Source of the DNA: Flavobacterium lipolyticum
GTDB taxonomy: Bacteria > Bacteroidota > Bacteroidia > Flavobacteriales > Flavobacteriaceae
DNA length: 64,000 bases
Assembly (NCBI RefSeq): GCF_020905335.1
Contig: NZ_JAJJMN010000003.1
Location: 1-64,000 of the forward strand
Direction: 5' to 3'
How positions within the stretch are numbered: position 1 is the stretch's first letter; each line of letters starts with the position of its first letter. Below are positions 16,971 through 25,954 of this stretch, in pieces. Both the position numbers and the translations under genes were made by a program. A model generated the notes under the pieces. The model was not told the origin of the DNA, ran no database searches, and was given only the letters and a program-made list of their open reading frames with translations.

Positions 16971-17643
16971 TAAATTCCAATCCAATATTTCGGGTACTCT
17001 CAATGCTGATTTTTGGATCGGAATTAAAATATTTTCTGAGTCTGCTAATAAAAACATCCATACTTCGCCCTGAGAAATAATCATCTTTTTTCCAGACCGA
17101 CATTAAAATTTGGTCCCTCTTTAATAACTGGTTATGATTCAGATACAAATACTCAATAAGAGAAGCTTCCATTTCTGTAAGCTGCTGGACATGATTTTTG
17201 TTGTTTAGGGTTAGTCTTTCGTTATCAAAAATATAAGACCCAATTTCGATTATGTTGTTTCCATCCAGACTCCTTTTTTGTTCGATTCTTTTTAGAATAT
17301 TCTGCAAACGCAGAATGAGTTCGTCTACTTCAAAAGGTTTTATGATATAATCGTCTGCGCCTAGTTTTAACCCGATGATTTTGTCTTCTTTTAATTTTCG
17401 TGCAGTGAGAAAAATAAATGGAATCTCAGGGTTGATTGTAATTATTTTTTCGGCCAGTGAAAATCCGTCTAATTTTGGCATCATGACATCCAAAACACAA
17501 ATATCAAAAGTCTGATTTGAAAAATAGTCTAAAGCTATTTCTCCATTTTCTGCCCAGATGACTTCGAATTGATGCAATTCTAAATATTGTTTTAAAATTG
17601 CGGCAAAATCAAAATCGTCCTCGGCTAAAAGTAATTTTTTCAA
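16954..17643 (-). CDS. OmpR-type response regulator
   Basis: A 229-residue DNA-binding regulator. The receiver domain (1-120) has the acidic pair AEDD, phospho-acceptor Asp52 in CVLDVMMPKLDG, and the Lys of DDYIIKPF. The C-terminal winged helix (about 130-229) includes EMEASLIEYL and SGRSMDVFISRLRKYF. It lies 10 bp after the histidine kinase gene in the same operon, so the two form a cognate pair. It resembles RprY-type regulators of Bacteroidota. Targets are unknown; the divergent outer-membrane receptor at 19420 is a candidate by position. Confidence 0.92.
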   Translation of the reverse strand: MKKLLLAEDDFDFAAILKQYLELHQFEVIWAENGEIALDYFSNQTFDICVLDVMMPKLDGFSLAEKIITINPEIPFIFLTARKLKEDKIIGLKLGADDYIIKPFEVDELILRLQNILKRIEQKRSLDGNNIIEIGSYIFDNERLTLNNKNHVQQLTEMEASLIEYLYLNHNQLLKRDQILMSVWKKDDYFSGRSMDVFISRLRKYFNSDPKISIESTRNIGLEFKIEKP

Positions 17644-17653
17644 AATAAGGGAA

Positions 17654-19012
17654 TTAAACTTTTAATAAAATAGTAAACTGAGTTCCTTTTCCAAGATCAC
17701 TCACAACGCTAACAGTGCCCTGATGCGCTTTTATAATCTGATCAACATAATACAATCCTAATCCTAAACCTTTTGTATTGTGAAGATTTCCTTGTTCTAC
17801 GCGATAGAATTTTTCAAAAAGAAGCGATTGTTTGCTCTTTTCAATTCCGATTCCATCATCTTCAACGCTAATTGAAAATTGATTTTGGTTCAGATTTGTT
17901 TTTAGTGTAATGGAGTTGGAGCCATATTTTACCGCATTTTCCAGAACATTCAAAAGAGCAGTGGTCAAATAGAATTTATCCAGATACAAGCTTGTTTTCT
18001 GCGTCTGAAAATTGGTTTTAATGTCGATTTTCGGATAGGTGATTTTAAAATCATTAACGATCGTCAATAGAAAATTTTCGGTTTCGATATTTTCTTTTTG
18101 CAATTCGATTCCGTTTTCGGCCAGCGAATTGGCCATCACCTGGTCAATCAAATTTTGTAAACGATTGTTCTGACGTGAAATGGTATTGACGATAGCATTA
18201 AAGTTCTCGTCATTATCCCGAATGTCTTTTCGCTCCAATATTTTGGTCGAAATGCCTAATGTCGTCAATGGGGTTTTAAGTTCGTGGGTAATATTATTGA
18301 TGAAATCGGTTTTAACATCGTTGGCCTTCTTCTGTTTGATTAATGCTTTTATAGCAATAAAAAAAAGAGTTATTAGGGTTGCTATAGAAAGTAAAGACAA
18401 AATGAGAACGAAAGTCATTCGTTTTAAAATGATCATTTCCCAGTCGATTACCGAAACGTACATCGAATCCTCAGTCAATAATTTGTAATTCTTATTTTCA
18501 TAAGTTCCGTTGGTAGTTCCAACATAATTCCGAACTAAAAAGGCATGATTTAAGGAGATCAGATTTCCGTATAGTTTGTTTTGGATAAAAGGTTTTTCAG
18601 AGAAAATGGTGTCTGCTTTTGCGTGGTTTGGGTACAGAACAAATTTATTCAGGACAATCGCAAAATCTAATTTTAACTCGGGTAAATCTCTTTTAAACTT
18701 GCTCTGAATTTTTTGTGTCAAAGCGTCGCTATATTCATTTTCCAGAATATACTTTTTGATCTCAAACTTGTTGTTTTTTCCCTGAATGTAATTTTCGGAT
18801 AATTGCTGGTAAAGTGCTTCTTTTTTGGCGACTATTACCGAGTCTATGTCGCTATAATCATTAGAGATACCGGCAATTTTATTTTTAATTTCAGTGTGAA
18901 ACTGCGCCACTTTATAATCGTAAGTTGTTTTTACCAAATAACATTGCACTGTTGATAAAACAATTAGAGCGATGACCGAAAATGCTATTAGTAAATTGAT
19001 TCTTTGTTTCAT
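17654..19012 (-). CDS. Two-component sensor histidine kinase
   Basis: A 452-residue inner-membrane kinase. One N-terminal helix (LLIAFSVIALIVLSTVQCYL) and a second near residue 205 (FVLILSLLSIATLITLFFIA) flank a periplasmic sensor segment of about 170 residues. The phospho-acceptor motif FINNITHELKTPLTTLG is followed by the N box (NVLENAVKYG), the G1 box (DDGIGI) and the G2 box (GLGLGLYYV). The ATG at 19012 is preferred to a GTG at 19030, since the hydrophobic helix follows it closely. The gene is first in an operon with the response regulator. The signal sensed is unknown. Confidence 0.92.
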   Translation of the reverse strand: MKQRINLLIAFSVIALIVLSTVQCYLVKTTYDYKVAQFHTEIKNKIAGISNDYSDIDSVIVAKKEALYQQLSENYIQGKNNKFEIKKYILENEYSDALTQKIQSKFKRDLPELKLDFAIVLNKFVLYPNHAKADTIFSEKPFIQNKLYGNLISLNHAFLVRNYVGTTNGTYENKNYKLLTEDSMYVSVIDWEMIILKRMTFVLILSLLSIATLITLFFIAIKALIKQKKANDVKTDFINNITHELKTPLTTLGISTKILERKDIRDNDENFNAIVNTISRQNNRLQNLIDQVMANSLAENGIELQKENIETENFLLTIVNDFKITYPKIDIKTNFQTQKTSLYLDKFYLTTALLNVLENAVKYGSNSITLKTNLNQNQFSISVEDDGIGIEKSKQSLLFEKFYRVEQGNLHNTKGLGLGLYYVDQIIKAHQGTVSVVSDLGKGTQFTILLKV

Positions 19013-19419
19013 GAGTTGTTTTGTTGGCACACTGATATGACAGATTAAACTGGTTTACGCGGGTTTGTTTTATTTAACCCTTTGTAATGGTTTTAATATA
19101 TAGAAAAATTGTTTTGTTTGCCTAAAAAAAGACGTTTCACTTATTTAAAATACGCATCGTTTATGTGAAAGAAAGATATTTCTTTTTTGCCTCCTTTACG
19201 TCACCTAAAAGCTATGTATCTATGCGTTTTATAATTTTTTAATTAGCGTGATGAGAATTTATTTATTAAACTGACGCAAATACGCTGGCTATTCTCAATC
19301 CAAAAATAATGCTTTTGTCAGACAATAATCACATTAACTCCGCATTAACCTTCAATTAACTTTCATAATTCTTTTTTAGAAGCATTTTTGCAGGACTATA
19401 AACTAAAATCAAACCTAAA
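19013..19419. other. Divergent intergenic region between kinase and barrel receptor
   Basis: About 400 AT-rich bases. It presumably carries promoters for both directions. I find no clear TAnnTTTG box, no RNA and no significant inverted repeat. Confidence 0.4.
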
Positions 19420-21534
19420 ATGAACATTAATTTGCTGGTAAAACTTTTTTTAATTCTCTTTTGGTTCTTATTTTCTTTAACGGGATATGCACAAAGCGAG
19501 ATCCCAAAAGACAGTCTTTCAAATGCGTTAAATGAAGTTGTGATTGCTCAGAATAAAAAGACTTTTACCAATACAAACGGAAATGTAAAAGTCGATGTTG
19601 CCAATTCTATTTATAACGTGATTCCCAATACAGTCGATTTACTGGCAAAGTTGCCAACTGTTCAAATCAGTTCAGATAGAGAAAGTATCTCTGTTGTAGG
19701 CAGAGGGAATCCTTTAATTTATATCGACAATCAAAAAGTGGGAATGAATGATTTGAATGCTTTGGCCGTAGCTGATATTAAAACGATCGAAATTATTCAG
19801 AATCCCTCTTCTAAATATGAGGCTGAAGGACGTTCTGTAATTTTGATTGCAAGGAAATTTAGTAAAAAAGACAGTTTTAGAACTGAGATTACTGAGGTCG
19901 CTTCTTTTAAGAAAAAGTACAATAATTATCTTGGATTTAATACCAGTTTTAAAAAGAACAAACTGGAATGGAAGGCTAATTTTAATTACAATCAATTACA
20001 GCCCTGGGAAAATCACAGTATTGATTACCAAATTCCCAATGCCGAAATCGCGTCTAAATATGATGTGACCGCTTATTCCCAAAAAAGACAGTTCATTTTT
20101 GGAGGAAGTTTGTTTTATCAGATAAATGAAGATGATTATTTTTCGTTTAGTGTGAACAGTAAGCTTCAGAAAGATATTTTTCCAATTCATACCTTAACTT
20201 ATAATAAGAATAAAGAGATAGAAAACAACGTGTTGACTTACAGTGATAATGATACCCGAAAGAATTTTGTAAACTCTTTTTTGAATTATAATAAAAAAAT
20301 AAAAGCTATTGATGCACAGGTTTTTACTGGTTTACAGTGGTCTAATTTTGATCAGGCATTGTGGAGTAATGTTAAGAATAAGTACAACGAAACTCCATTT
20401 GAATGGGCGCAGCTTCGCGATCAAAAATTCAAGGTGAATGTCTTTTCGGGTAGAATTGATGCTGAAAAGAAGTTTAAAAATGAGATGAAATTTGAAATGG
20501 GAGGATTGTATTCTTCTGCTAGTTCTAAATCAGATTTTGATGTGTTATACTATGAAAATGATGAAAGGGAATTTAGTCAATACGATTTTAAAGAGCAAAA
20601 TTTGGCAGGTTACAGTCAGTTTTCAGGAAAAATTAAGAAAGTCGAATTTTCCGTTGGAGTAAGGGTTGAGAATACAAATGTGGACGGGAAATTTAAAGCA
20701 GATTTGACGCCTCTAATCCGTAAAAATTACACTAATTTTTTCCCTAAAGTACAGCTTTCATTTCCGATAGACAGCTTAAAGAGTATTAGTGTTAATTATG
20801 CCAAAAGTATCTCGAGACCTAATTATTCTTCTTTAAGTCAGGGAACAACCTATATTAATCCGTACTTTTTATATGCCAGAAATATTAATTTAGATCCCAC
20901 GATTGTCAACGAAATCTCGTCTACTTTTCAATACCATGATAAATCGGTGAAGCTAACGTATTATCAAAATACAAACCCGGTTTATAATAGTTTTTTCTTT
21001 GATAAGGAACTCAATGTCATGACTTTTAAGGATGTGAATTTTGAGAAAGAGTCCGCCTTGATTCTTGATTTTGAATTGCCTTTCACCTATAGATTTTGGA
21101 CTACTACAAACTCATTGGTTTTTGTTTCAGAGAAAATTGAAGATTCTTCGGCCGTATTCAGGTCTTCAAAACCTTATTTTTATTATTACTCCAATAACGA
21201 ATTTAGGCTTCCAGAAGATTATGTAGTAGCGGTTGGTTTCAGGACAATTGCAAAGCAGTACAAAGGAGTTTTTGAAAGAAATGCTAGAACGGTCGTAGAT
21301 GTAGGGGTTTCTAAAACGTTCTTTAAAAATTGGAGCTGTGCCCTAAGTTTTAATAATGTGTTTAAAAGTATAACAGAAGCAGAAGTTTTTACCATTAACA
21401 ATATCAGTTCGAAATCAAGATATTTGATTGATGAACATGAGATTTCAGTTTCTGTAAAGTATTCTTTTGGAAAAGTAAAGGAATCCGAATTCAAAGGAAA
21501 AAGGATGGAAGAGAATTCAGATCGTATAAGATAA
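19420..21534 (+). CDS. Outer-membrane beta-barrel receptor, TonB-dependent-receptor-like
   Basis: A 704-residue outer-membrane protein. After the signal peptide (to about residue 25, ending TGYAQ) comes a plug-like domain (LNEVVIAQNKKTF, VDLLAKLPTVQIS, NPLIYIDNQKVG, ADIKTIEIIQNPSSKYEAEG). A long barrel of the outer-membrane protein beta-barrel family fills the rest. It lacks the N-terminal carboxypeptidase-regulatory-like domain that normally precedes the plug in this family, so it is on the short side. No SusD partner is present, which argues against a polysaccharide locus. Substrate unknown; the adjacent divergent two-component system may regulate it. Confidence 0.85.
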   Translation: MNINLLVKLFLILFWFLFSLTGYAQSEIPKDSLSNALNEVVIAQNKKTFTNTNGNVKVDVANSIYNVIPNTVDLLAKLPTVQISSDRESISVVGRGNPLIYIDNQKVGMNDLNALAVADIKTIEIIQNPSSKYEAEGRSVILIARKFSKKDSFRTEITEVASFKKKYNNYLGFNTSFKKNKLEWKANFNYNQLQPWENHSIDYQIPNAEIASKYDVTAYSQKRQFIFGGSLFYQINEDDYFSFSVNSKLQKDIFPIHTLTYNKNKEIENNVLTYSDNDTRKNFVNSFLNYNKKIKAIDAQVFTGLQWSNFDQALWSNVKNKYNETPFEWAQLRDQKFKVNVFSGRIDAEKKFKNEMKFEMGGLYSSASSKSDFDVLYYENDEREFSQYDFKEQNLAGYSQFSGKIKKVEFSVGVRVENTNVDGKFKADLTPLIRKNYTNFFPKVQLSFPIDSLKSISVNYAKSISRPNYSSLSQGTTYINPYFLYARNINLDPTIVNEISSTFQYHDKSVKLTYYQNTNPVYNSFFFDKELNVMTFKDVNFEKESALILDFELPFTYRFWTTTNSLVFVSEKIEDSSAVFRSSKPYFYYYSNNEFRLPEDYVVAVGFRTIAKQYKGVFERNARTVVDVGVSKTFFKNWSCALSFNNVFKSITEAEVFTINNISSKSRYLIDEHEISVSVKYSFGKVKESEFKGKRMEENSDRIR

Positions 21535-21559
21535 AACAGCGCTGTGAAATTGTCTTTCT

Positions 21560-21597
21560 GAGCGAAGTTTCAAACTTAAAATGTTCTGACTTCGCTC
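21560..21597. terminator. Hairpin between barrel receptor and rsmD
   Basis: gagcgaagt (21560-21568) pairs with acttcgctc (21589-21597), with additional flanking phrases tctttctgagcgaag and cgatatgacag. Weak T run, so termination strength is uncertain. The wording also looks like a dispersed intergenic repeat. Confidence 0.45.
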
Positions 21598-21624
21598 GAT
21601 ATGACAGTATGGGCAGAGCGAGGT

Positions 21625-22230
21625 TTAGCCTTCGTCTTCTTCTGTTATTTTAGTAGAGGAATCGTCTGGCAATTCTTCGTCATCATCAGTGGAGTTCAAT
21701 TCGAAGAAACTAAAGAAAGATCCTCCGTAACTTTTTTGAAAAGAAAAATTACTCAAATGATCCATTTTGGTGTATTTGGAATGCTCGATAATCATCATAC
21801 CGTCTTCGTGAAGTAATTCTCTTTCGAAAACCGTTACCACAATTTTCTCGAATGCTGCCTGGTCAAATCCATAAGGAGGATCGGCAAAAACAATGTCGTA
21901 GGAGGTTTTACAGTTTTCCAGAAATTTGTAAACGTCACTTTTAGTTGCCGCGATGTCAAAATCGTATTCTGACGAAACCTGCTTGATAAATTTTACGCAT
22001 CCAAAATCACCGTCTACTGACGTAATTGGAGCACTTCCGCGGGAGGCGAATTCAAAACTGATGTTACCGGTTCCTGAAAACAAGTCCAAAACCTTTAAAC
22101 TGTCAAAACTAAAATGATTGTTCAAAACATTAAACAATGCTTCTTTACTCATGTCGGTTGTTGGTCTTACAGGAAGGTTTTTTGGCGGAAAAATGCGGCG
22201 TCCTTTGTATTTCCCTGAAATAATTCTCAT
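21625..22230 (-). CDS. rsmD: 16S rRNA (guanine966-N2)-methyltransferase RsmD
   Basis: A 201-residue SAM-dependent methyltransferase that modifies G966 of 16S rRNA. MRIISGKYKGRRI and VRPTTDMSKEALFNVL are the family N-terminus, LDLFSGTGNISFE is the SAM motif, and FADPPYGFD is the catalytic DPPY. Residues after about 180 form a strongly acidic tail (DDDEELPDDSS), an extension beyond the usual fold. It overlaps the preceding DUF3822 gene by 4 bp (ATGA), so the two are translationally coupled. Confidence 0.93.
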   Translation of the reverse strand: MRIISGKYKGRRIFPPKNLPVRPTTDMSKEALFNVLNNHFSFDSLKVLDLFSGTGNISFEFASRGSAPITSVDGDFGCVKFIKQVSSEYDFDIAATKSDVYKFLENCKTSYDIVFADPPYGFDQAAFEKIVVTVFERELLHEDGMMIIEHSKYTKMDHLSNFSFQKSYGGSFFSFFELNSTDDDEELPDDSSTKITEEDEG

Positions 22231-23048
22231 GATTGGAATAAGATATAATGTTTTTGATTTTCGGCTGTGGTGAAGCTATTTCTTTGCTGTAAGGTGCTTA
22301 CATCCAAAAAGGATATATGACGAATGTATTTATATGCAATGGCATAAAATGCATCGTTTTGGTCGATTGTACCTAATAATTCAAGCGGAAAACTTTCAGG
22401 ATTCAAACTTAATTGTTCGGCAGTAAAAAGCAAATAATAAATAAAATCTTCAGGTGTTTGATATTCAAATGAATTGAACAATAATAGTTTTTGATTTTGG
22501 ACTACAATCACTTCAAAATGACCGGGGTTGAAATTAACGACCATTTTTTTATCGTCATTGTTTCTTGAAGCGTCCAGAATTTTTTCGACTAAAATACTGT
22601 TGGCATGTTTGTAGTCAAAAGTGCCAAACTGATCGATGAAAAAATTGTTGATGTTGACATAGGGTATATAAACCGCATTCATTTGGTATTTTGAAATCTG
22701 ATCGTAAGCAAAAAAATCAGTTTCGAAAACTTTTGTATTGTATTGCAGGTAACTTCCAAGGTAGTTTTCATCAAACAAAGCCGTTGGAACAAAAGTAGAA
22801 AGATTGTTATTGTGAATCACTAAAACTTCGTCGTAAGTTTCCGTTAGTTCCGGGTGATTTCTAAAAGCATCTCCAAACAATTCTTCCACTTTAGTCGTTT
22901 TATGAAACGTATCGAAATGAATTTCTTTTAAAGAAGTAACCGTATTATTTAAAGTGTCAAAACAACAAAATGACAATCCGGTCAGAGAAACCTGAATAGA
23001 AAGCTTTTTGTAATTTTTTGAAGTGATGTTAGTGTTTTGTAATGACAT
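22227..23048 (-). CDS. DUF3822 family protein
   Basis: A 273-residue cytoplasmic protein. It has strand-rich segments such as KKLSIQVSLTGLSFCC, FFAYDQISKYQMNAVYIPYV and VNFNPGHFEVIVVQNQKLLLF, suggesting the actin-like ATPase fold seen in pilus or division-linked relatives, though ATP-binding residues are not obvious. The gene sits directly before rsmD with a 4-bp overlap, an arrangement I believe is conserved in Flavobacteriia. Function unknown. Confidence 0.75.
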   Translation of the reverse strand: MSLQNTNITSKNYKKLSIQVSLTGLSFCCFDTLNNTVTSLKEIHFDTFHKTTKVEELFGDAFRNHPELTETYDEVLVIHNNNLSTFVPTALFDENYLGSYLQYNTKVFETDFFAYDQISKYQMNAVYIPYVNINNFFIDQFGTFDYKHANSILVEKILDASRNNDDKKMVVNFNPGHFEVIVVQNQKLLLFNSFEYQTPEDFIYYLLFTAEQLSLNPESFPLELLGTIDQNDAFYAIAYKYIRHISFLDVSTLQQRNSFTTAENQKHYILFQS

Positions 23049-23245
23049 ATTGATTTACAATTCGTTACCTGTTTTTCAAGAAGGAATTTTAGGCGACCAC
23101 AAACTTACAAATTAAAAAGGAACAATAATAATTGCAATTTCAAAAAACAATTTCACATTCATTTTAATAGAAAGTTAAGAAAAGTTTTTTTTTGAAAAAT
23201 AAATTTGGGGTTCTTTATAAATTCTGCCGGGGTAAAAATTTTAAA

Positions 23246-23276
23246 TTGGCATTGCCATTTAAAAAGACGAACTTTG
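23246..23276 (+). promoter_or_regulatory. Probable promoter of the RecD-like helicase
   Basis: TTG (23246-23248), 20-bp spacer, GAACTTTG (23269-23276), close to the Bacteroidota TTG/TAnnTTTG arrangement, 17 bp before the start codon. A small palindrome tggcattgcca overlaps the -33 part. Confidence 0.5.
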
Positions 23277-23293
23277 TATCTTAAATTTACCCT

Positions 23294-24718
23294 ATGAATT
23301 CAGCATTGTTTTACGGCGTTTTGCAAAAAAAGTTTCCATTTGCACCAACTTATAAGCAGGATATTTTTTTTCAAAAAATCGCTATTTTTTTAACCGAACC
23401 GGCTAACGACACCATTTTTGTTTTGAAAGGATATGCGGGAACGGGAAAAACAACTGTGATTTCAACCATAGTGAACAATTTGGGGGATATTAATAAAAAG
23501 TTTGTCTTGCTGGCGCCAACGGGACGTGCAGCAAAGGTAATCGCCAGTTATTCAAATACACCCGCATTTACGATTCATAAAAAAATATATTTTCCGAAAA
23601 AATCTTCCGGTGGAGGTGTAGCTTTTACCAAACAGCTCAATAAACATAAAAACACCATTTTTATCGTCGATGAGGCCTCGATGATTTCTGATAATAATTC
23701 CGATTCAAAATTATACGATAACGGATCACTGCTGGATGATTTGATTACCTATGTCTATTCGGGAACCAATTGTAAAATGATTCTTTTAGGAGATACTGCT
23801 CAGCTTCCTCCTGTAAATATGGATATTAGCCCGGCTTTGGATACGCATACTTTAGGGATTCACTATGGTAAAGAAGTCGAACATATCGAGCTGGACGAGG
23901 TCATGCGTCAGGAAGAAAGTTCAGGAATTTTGTTCAATGCGACAGAACTAAGAGAATTGCTGAAGGAAAGTTTTATTACCGAATTTAGGTTCAATGTTAG
24001 AGGATTCAAAGACATTGTTCGATTGACGGACGGGTATGACATTCAGGATGCTATCAATATGGCTTACAGTAATTACAGTATTGAAGATACCGCTTTTATT
24101 GTTCGCTCGAATAAAAGAGCCAATCAGTATAACGAGCAAATCCGAACCAGAATTTTATTTAAAGAAAGTGAACTGTCGGCAGGAGATTTCTTGATGGTGG
24201 TTAAGAATAATTATTTCTGGCTGAAAGAAACAGATGAGGCAGGATTTATTGCCAATGGAGATATTATCGAAGTTCTAGAGCTTTTTGGAATCAAAGAATT
24301 GTACGGATTTAATTTTGCAAAAGTAAAAATCAGAATGGTCGATTATCCCGACCAAAAGCCGTTTGAAACGGTATTGATTTTAGATACCATAAAAAGTGAA
24401 TCTCCATCCTTAACCTACGAAGAATCCAATCGTTTGTATGAGGAAGTAATGAAAGATTATGAAGGTGAAAGTACCAAATACAAGAAGTTTCAGAAAGTAA
24501 AAGAAAACGAATATTTTAACGGTTTACAAGTGAAATTCTCCTATGCGATTACCTGTCATAAATCGCAGGGTGGACAATGGAATACGGTTTTTATCGAACA
24601 GCCGTATTTGCCAAACGGAATTGATCGCGATTACATCAGATGGCTGTACACGGCTATGACACGTGCTAAAAATAAGTTATATTTGATAGGGTTTAAGGAC
24701 GAGAGTTTCGAGGAATAA
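23294..24718 (+). CDS. RecD-like superfamily 1 DNA helicase
   Basis: A 474-residue ATP-dependent helicase. Motif I is LKGYAGTGKTTVIS (about residues 46-59), motif Ia LAPTGRAAKVI, motif II IFIVDEASMI, motif III LLGDTAQLPPV. The C-terminal UvrD-like part has SYAITCHKSQGGQWNTVF (motif V) and LYTAMTRAKNKLYLIG (motif VI). It lacks the N-terminal domains of RecD2 and has no RecB/RecC neighbours, so it is a compact stand-alone enzyme, probably for replication or repair. Confidence 0.9.
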   Translation: MNSALFYGVLQKKFPFAPTYKQDIFFQKIAIFLTEPANDTIFVLKGYAGTGKTTVISTIVNNLGDINKKFVLLAPTGRAAKVIASYSNTPAFTIHKKIYFPKKSSGGGVAFTKQLNKHKNTIFIVDEASMISDNNSDSKLYDNGSLLDDLITYVYSGTNCKMILLGDTAQLPPVNMDISPALDTHTLGIHYGKEVEHIELDEVMRQEESSGILFNATELRELLKESFITEFRFNVRGFKDIVRLTDGYDIQDAINMAYSNYSIEDTAFIVRSNKRANQYNEQIRTRILFKESELSAGDFLMVVKNNYFWLKETDEAGFIANGDIIEVLELFGIKELYGFNFAKVKIRMVDYPDQKPFETVLILDTIKSESPSLTYEESNRLYEEVMKDYEGESTKYKKFQKVKENEYFNGLQVKFSYAITCHKSQGGQWNTVFIEQPYLPNGIDRDYIRWLYTAMTRAKNKLYLIGFKDESFEE

Positions 24719-24800
24719 AACACGAATTTCACTAATTGTCACGAATTTTTTAGATTTAGTATTGGTAAGATCTGTGAAATTTATATTATAACCATTTACT

Positions 24801-25631
24801 ATGACAACACTAAACGACTTACATTCGATTTCGTCTTCGTTTTCGAATACTGATAAAATGCCGGTTTTGTTTTTGGGACACGGGAGTCCCATGAATGCGA
24901 TTGAAGAAAATCAATTTGTAACCGGTTTTCGGGATCTCGCAAAAACATTGCCGCAGCCCAATGCTATTTTGTGTATTTCGGCTCACTGGTTTACCAATGG
25001 TACCAAAGTAACAGCGATGCAAATGCCCAGAACGATTCATGATTTCGGAGGATTTCCTCAAGCCCTTTTTGAGGTGCAGTATCCTGCAAAAGGAAGTCCG
25101 GAATTGGCCCATGAGACTAAAAAAATATTAGAACCTGTGCTGGTAGATTTAGACGAGCACTGGGGACTGGATCATGGTGCCTGGAGTGTGATCAAACATC
25201 TGTATCCGGAAGCGAACGTTCCTGTGATTCAGTTGAGTATTGATTATACAAAGTCGGGACAATATCATTTTGAGTTGGCACAAAAACTACAATCCTTACG
25301 CCGCAAAGGAGTTTTAATTATTGGAAGCGGAAACATTGTTCATAATTTGCGATTGGTCGATTTCAGGAACTTTGATAAAGACAATTACGGTTACGATTGG
25401 GCAATTGAAGCGAGGGAAACCATCAACAGTCACTTATTAAACGATAATTTTCAGCCTTTGATTGACTTCGAAAAAATGAATAAAGCGACCCAATTGGCAA
25501 TTCCTACTCCCGAGCATTATTTGCCATTATTATATACTTTAGGATTAAAAGAAAAGTCGGAAGAACTTAGTTTGTTTAATGATAAACTATTAGCAGGTTC
25601 TTTGAGCATGACATCGGTGAAAATAATGTAA
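24801..25631 (+). CDS. ygiD: 4,5-DOPA-extradiol-dioxygenase-like protein YgiD
   Basis: A 276-residue member of the class III extradiol dioxygenase (LigB-like) family. Zinc/iron ligands are visible in LFLGHGSPMNAIE, CISAHWFT and the later HNL of SGNIVHNLRL; RTIHDFGGFPQALFEVQYPA and LDHGAWSVIKHLYP are characteristic of YgiD. The ATG at 24801 gives a 20-residue leader before the conserved PVLFLGHGSP; a shorter start at Met20 is possible. The physiological aromatic substrate is unknown. Confidence 0.9.
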   Translation: MTTLNDLHSISSSFSNTDKMPVLFLGHGSPMNAIEENQFVTGFRDLAKTLPQPNAILCISAHWFTNGTKVTAMQMPRTIHDFGGFPQALFEVQYPAKGSPELAHETKKILEPVLVDLDEHWGLDHGAWSVIKHLYPEANVPVIQLSIDYTKSGQYHFELAQKLQSLRRKGVLIIGSGNIVHNLRLVDFRNFDKDNYGYDWAIEARETINSHLLNDNFQPLIDFEKMNKATQLAIPTPEHYLPLLYTLGLKEKSEELSLFNDKLLAGSLSMTSVKIM

Positions 25632-25954
25632 TGCGATTTTGTGAATCTCTGCGAAAGGGTTATTGCGCAGAGATACACAAAGATGCCACGGAGATTCGCT
25701 AAGATTATTTTCTCTTCTTCTAAGTTATATTGATCGAAATAACAGTCGGCGATACTCAAGTAATTTGTTGCTAAATATTATATAAAAAGGTTTCTCGCAG
25801 ATTTAGGCAGATTAAATTTGGAAAAACCTATTACGCATTCTATGATGAAAAATCTGCTGGATCTGCAAAATCTGCGTGACAAAAATTACGCAACATGTAA
25901 AAAAAACTCCGTGAATCTCTGTGGTATCTTTGTGAATCTCTGCGAAATCCTAAT
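25632..25954. repeat. Intergenic dispersed repeats
   Basis: Filled with phrases such as gtgaatctctgcgaaa, cagagatacacaaagatgccac, tttctcgcagatttaggcagatt and ctgcaaaatctgcgtgac, in both orientations. This is repeat-like non-coding DNA related to 7031-7211. No gene or RNA recognised. Confidence 0.55.

Noticed and set aside
19420..21534. SusC-type polysaccharide utilisation locus
   Set aside because: There is no SusD partner, no glycoside hydrolase and no carboxypeptidase-like N-terminal domain.
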